From Gluconobacter sp. Dm-62 (GTDB lineage Bacteria > Pseudomonadota > Alphaproteobacteria > Acetobacterales > Acetobacteraceae), in assembly GCF_018256155.1 (NCBI RefSeq), contig NZ_JAERLY010000003.1, positions 1-64,000 on the forward strand: DNA of 64,000 nt, read 5' to 3'. Positions within the stretch are counted from its first letter, which is position 1, and every line of letters begins with the position of its first letter. This document shows, one piece after another, positions 62,317 through 64,000 of the stretch. The position numbers were made by a program, and so were the translations under genes. The notes under the pieces are model-generated. The model did no database searches. It was given only the letters and a program-made list of their open reading frames with translations, and was not told the origin of the DNA.

Positions 62317-63381
62317 ATGGGTTATCGGGTTGCGGTTGTTGGCGCTACGGGTGCGGTCGGGCGTGAACTGCTGCGAATTCTGGCGGAGCGGGAGTTTCCG
62401 GTCGATGAAGTTGTGGCGCTGGCATCGCCGCGCTCCACGGGACGCGAGATTTCCTTCGGGGACAAGAAAGTCCTGAAGGTCCAGAATCTCGAGACGTTCG
62501 ATTTCAAGGGCTGGGACATTGCACTGTTCTCGCCGGGTGGTTCGGTTTCGGCCGTTTATGCGCCGAAGGCTGCGGCTGCGGGATGTGTGGTGATCGACAA
62601 CACGTCGCATTTCCGCATGGAGCCGGGCGTGCCCCTGATCGTGCCGGAAGTGAATGCGGCGGCGATTGGCAAGGCGAGCCGTGGCATCATCGCCAACCCG
62701 AACTGCTCGACCGCGCAGATGCTCGTGGCGCTCAAGCCGCTGCATGACCTATTCCGGATCAAGCGCATCGTGGTCTCGACCTATCAGGCGGTGTCGGGCG
62801 CCGGCAAGGACGGGATGGACGAGCTGTTTTCTCAGACCAAGGGCACGTTCGTTAACGATCAGCCGACGGTGGCGCAGTTCACCAAGCAGATTGCCTTCAA
62901 TGTCATTCCCCATATCGACCGTTTCATGGACGACGGTGCGACCAAGGAAGAATGGAAGATGGCTGTCGAAACCCGCAAGATCATGGACCCGGACATCAAG
63001 GTTCTGGCGACCTGCGTGCGCGTTCCGGTGTTCATCGGGCATTCGGAAGCAATCAGCATCGAGTGTGAGAAGCCGGTTGATCTGAAGAAGGCGCGTGAGG
63101 CGCTGCGCAAGGCGCCGGGCGTGATCCTACGCGATGAGCGCGAAGACGGTGGCTATGTGACGCCGATCGAATGTGTGGGCGAGGATGCGACGTATGTGTC
63201 CCGTCTGCGGATTGATCCGTCGGTCGAGAACGGTCTGGCGCTGTGGTGTGTGTCTGACAATCTGCGCAAGGGTGCGGCCCTCAATGCGGTTCAGATTGCG
63301 GAAAGCATCGTGAAGCAGGGACTTCTGAAGGACGGGCAGCTTTTCCGTCGTAATGAAGTGCCGGATGAAGACGAAGACTGA
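62317..63381 (+). CDS. asd: Aspartate-semialdehyde dehydrogenase
   Basis: The 354-residue protein starts MGYRVAVVGATGAVGRELLR with the NADP site. The catalytic Cys lies in ANPNCSTAQM, and YQAVSGAGKDGMDEL and TCVRVPVFIGHSE are conserved. It reduces aspartyl phosphate to the semialdehyde for Lys, Met, Thr and diaminopimelate. GGGAAAAGATC precedes ATG 62317. murQ follows 25 nt later. Confidence 0.96.
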   Translation: MGYRVAVVGATGAVGRELLRILAEREFPVDEVVALASPRSTGREISFGDKKVLKVQNLETFDFKGWDIALFSPGGSVSAVYAPKAAAAGCVVIDNTSHFRMEPGVPLIVPEVNAAAIGKASRGIIANPNCSTAQMLVALKPLHDLFRIKRIVVSTYQAVSGAGKDGMDELFSQTKGTFVNDQPTVAQFTKQIAFNVIPHIDRFMDDGATKEEWKMAVETRKIMDPDIKVLATCVRVPVFIGHSEAISIECEKPVDLKKAREALRKAPGVILRDEREDGGYVTPIECVGEDATYVSRLRIDPSVENGLALWCVSDNLRKGAALNAVQIAESIVKQGLLKDGQLFRRNEVPDEDED

Positions 63382-63406
63382 GCGATCAACAGAGAAGGGT
63401 GGTGTC

Positions 63407-64000
63407 ATGACGGCGTCCCGAACGGAGACGGTTCTTGCGGCCAATGAGGACATCGAGCGCCTGCCGCTCGATGCTCTGCTGGGTCGGCTTCTGACGTCGC
63501 AGAAGGCGGCTCTGGATCGGGTCGGGGAGGCATTGCCGTCCATCGAACGGGCCGTCGAGGCTGCTGTGCCCCGGCTTCAGGCCGGGGGGCGGCTGGTCTA
63601 TGCGGGGGCCGGGACGTCCGGGCGGATCGGATTGCAGGACGGTGTTGAACTGACGCCGACCTTTGGTGTGGCGCCGGAAAAGCTGGTTCTGCTGCTGGCC
63701 GGTGGAGCCGGGGCGACGACCCAGGCCGCGGAAGGCGCAGAAGACCGGGAAGATCAGGCGCGGCTTGATCTGATGGACTATCACCCGACTGCGCAGGACG
63801 TGGTGATCGGCGTCGCGGCGAGCGGCAATACGCCTTACACATGTGCGGTCGTTCAGCTCGGACGGGAGGTCGGGGCGCTGACGATCGGTGTCAGCGGTAA
63901 TCCGGAATCGCGTCTGCTGCGGGAAGCTGAATTCGGGATCTGTATTCCAACCGGGGCCGAGGTTCTGGCGGGTTCGACGCGGATGGCAGCGGGAACTGCA
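63407..64000 (+). CDS. murQ: N-acetylmuramic acid 6-phosphate etherase (partial, runs off right edge)
   Basis: 198 codons are visible from ATG 63407 (GAAGG 8 nt upstream). The SIS-domain motifs are clear: YAGAGTSGRIG, VELTPTFG with the catalytic Glu, GVAASGNTPY and GSTRMAAGTA. MurQ cleaves the lactyl ether of MurNAc-6P during cell-wall recycling. It follows asd by 25 nt. The 3' end is outside the window. Confidence 0.95.
   Translation, partial: MTASRTETVLAANEDIERLPLDALLGRLLTSQKAALDRVGEALPSIERAVEAAVPRLQAGGRLVYAGAGTSGRIGLQDGVELTPTFGVAPEKLVLLLAGGAGATTQAAEGAEDREDQARLDLMDYHPTAQDVVIGVAASGNTPYTCAVVQLGREVGALTIGVSGNPESRLLREAEFGICIPTGAEVLAGSTRMAAGTA

Overview
This 64 kb window looks like chromosome of an acetic acid bacterium (Acetobacteraceae), most likely Gluconobacter or a close relative. 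The genus is an inference: high GC with long stop-free antisense frames, alphaproteobacterial gene families, two large TonB receptors, an H+-linked sugar porter, a Hint-domain surface-type protein of the kind common in acetic acid bacteria, and sucA standing alone. I see no phage, transposase, integrase, rRNA or CRISPR array. There is one tRNA gene (Lys, UUU). Layout is mostly short operons with many divergent pairs. || 1-15.8 kb: an envelope-stress (Psp) locus with pspA, pspB and a secreted Pro/Ala-rich GIN/DUF2807-like protein read leftward, and pspF divergent. Then assimilatory sulfate reduction, cysH-cysD-cysNC, closed by a strong terminator. Then a sugar/H+ symporter facing ugd (UDP-glucose 6-dehydrogenase), an AsmA-like protein, a GlcG-like secreted protein, and a phosphate-starvation pair: an OprP/OprO-type porin divergent from pstS, each with a recognisable Pho box. 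|| 15.8-31.6 kb: a Bcr/CflA drug exporter, a 45-residue membrane microprotein, a DUF2721 protein, a secreted creatininase-like protein translationally coupled to a secreted beta-propeller, three small unknown proteins, a large MscS channel, an HxlR regulator divergent from a PRISE-type enone reductase, DsbD/ScsB, a small exported protein, a secreted cupin and a TonB receptor. || 31.7-40.1 kb: a purine-catabolism cluster. A LysR regulator diverges from a flavoprotein monooxygenase-like gene followed by allantoinase (puuE), OHCU decarboxylase (uraD), 5-hydroxyisourate hydrolase (uraH) and an NCS2 permease. A DUF3034-type outer-membrane protein and guanine deaminase follow on the other strand. 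No classical uricase or xanthine dehydrogenase is in view, so the flavoprotein is the best candidate for the urate-oxidising step. || 40.2-50 kb: trhO, a degenerate CPBP-like membrane protein, uvrA divergent from ssb, a tiny lipoprotein, and the gyrA-coaD-cyclophilin operon. || 50-64 kb: a 1011-residue protein with two tandem ~337-residue repeats and a C-terminal Hint domain, a second TonB receptor, arfB with an apparent ATT start codon, tRNA-Lys, a small lipoprotein, sucA, an HSL-type esterase, a small secreted protein, a 2OG-Fe(II) dioxygenase, asd, and the 5' part of murQ running off the right edge. || Most worth follow-up: the flavoprotein in the urate cluster, the duplicated Hint protein with a terminator just before its start codon, the secreted creatininase/beta-propeller pair, the atypical psp operon, and the ATT start of arfB.
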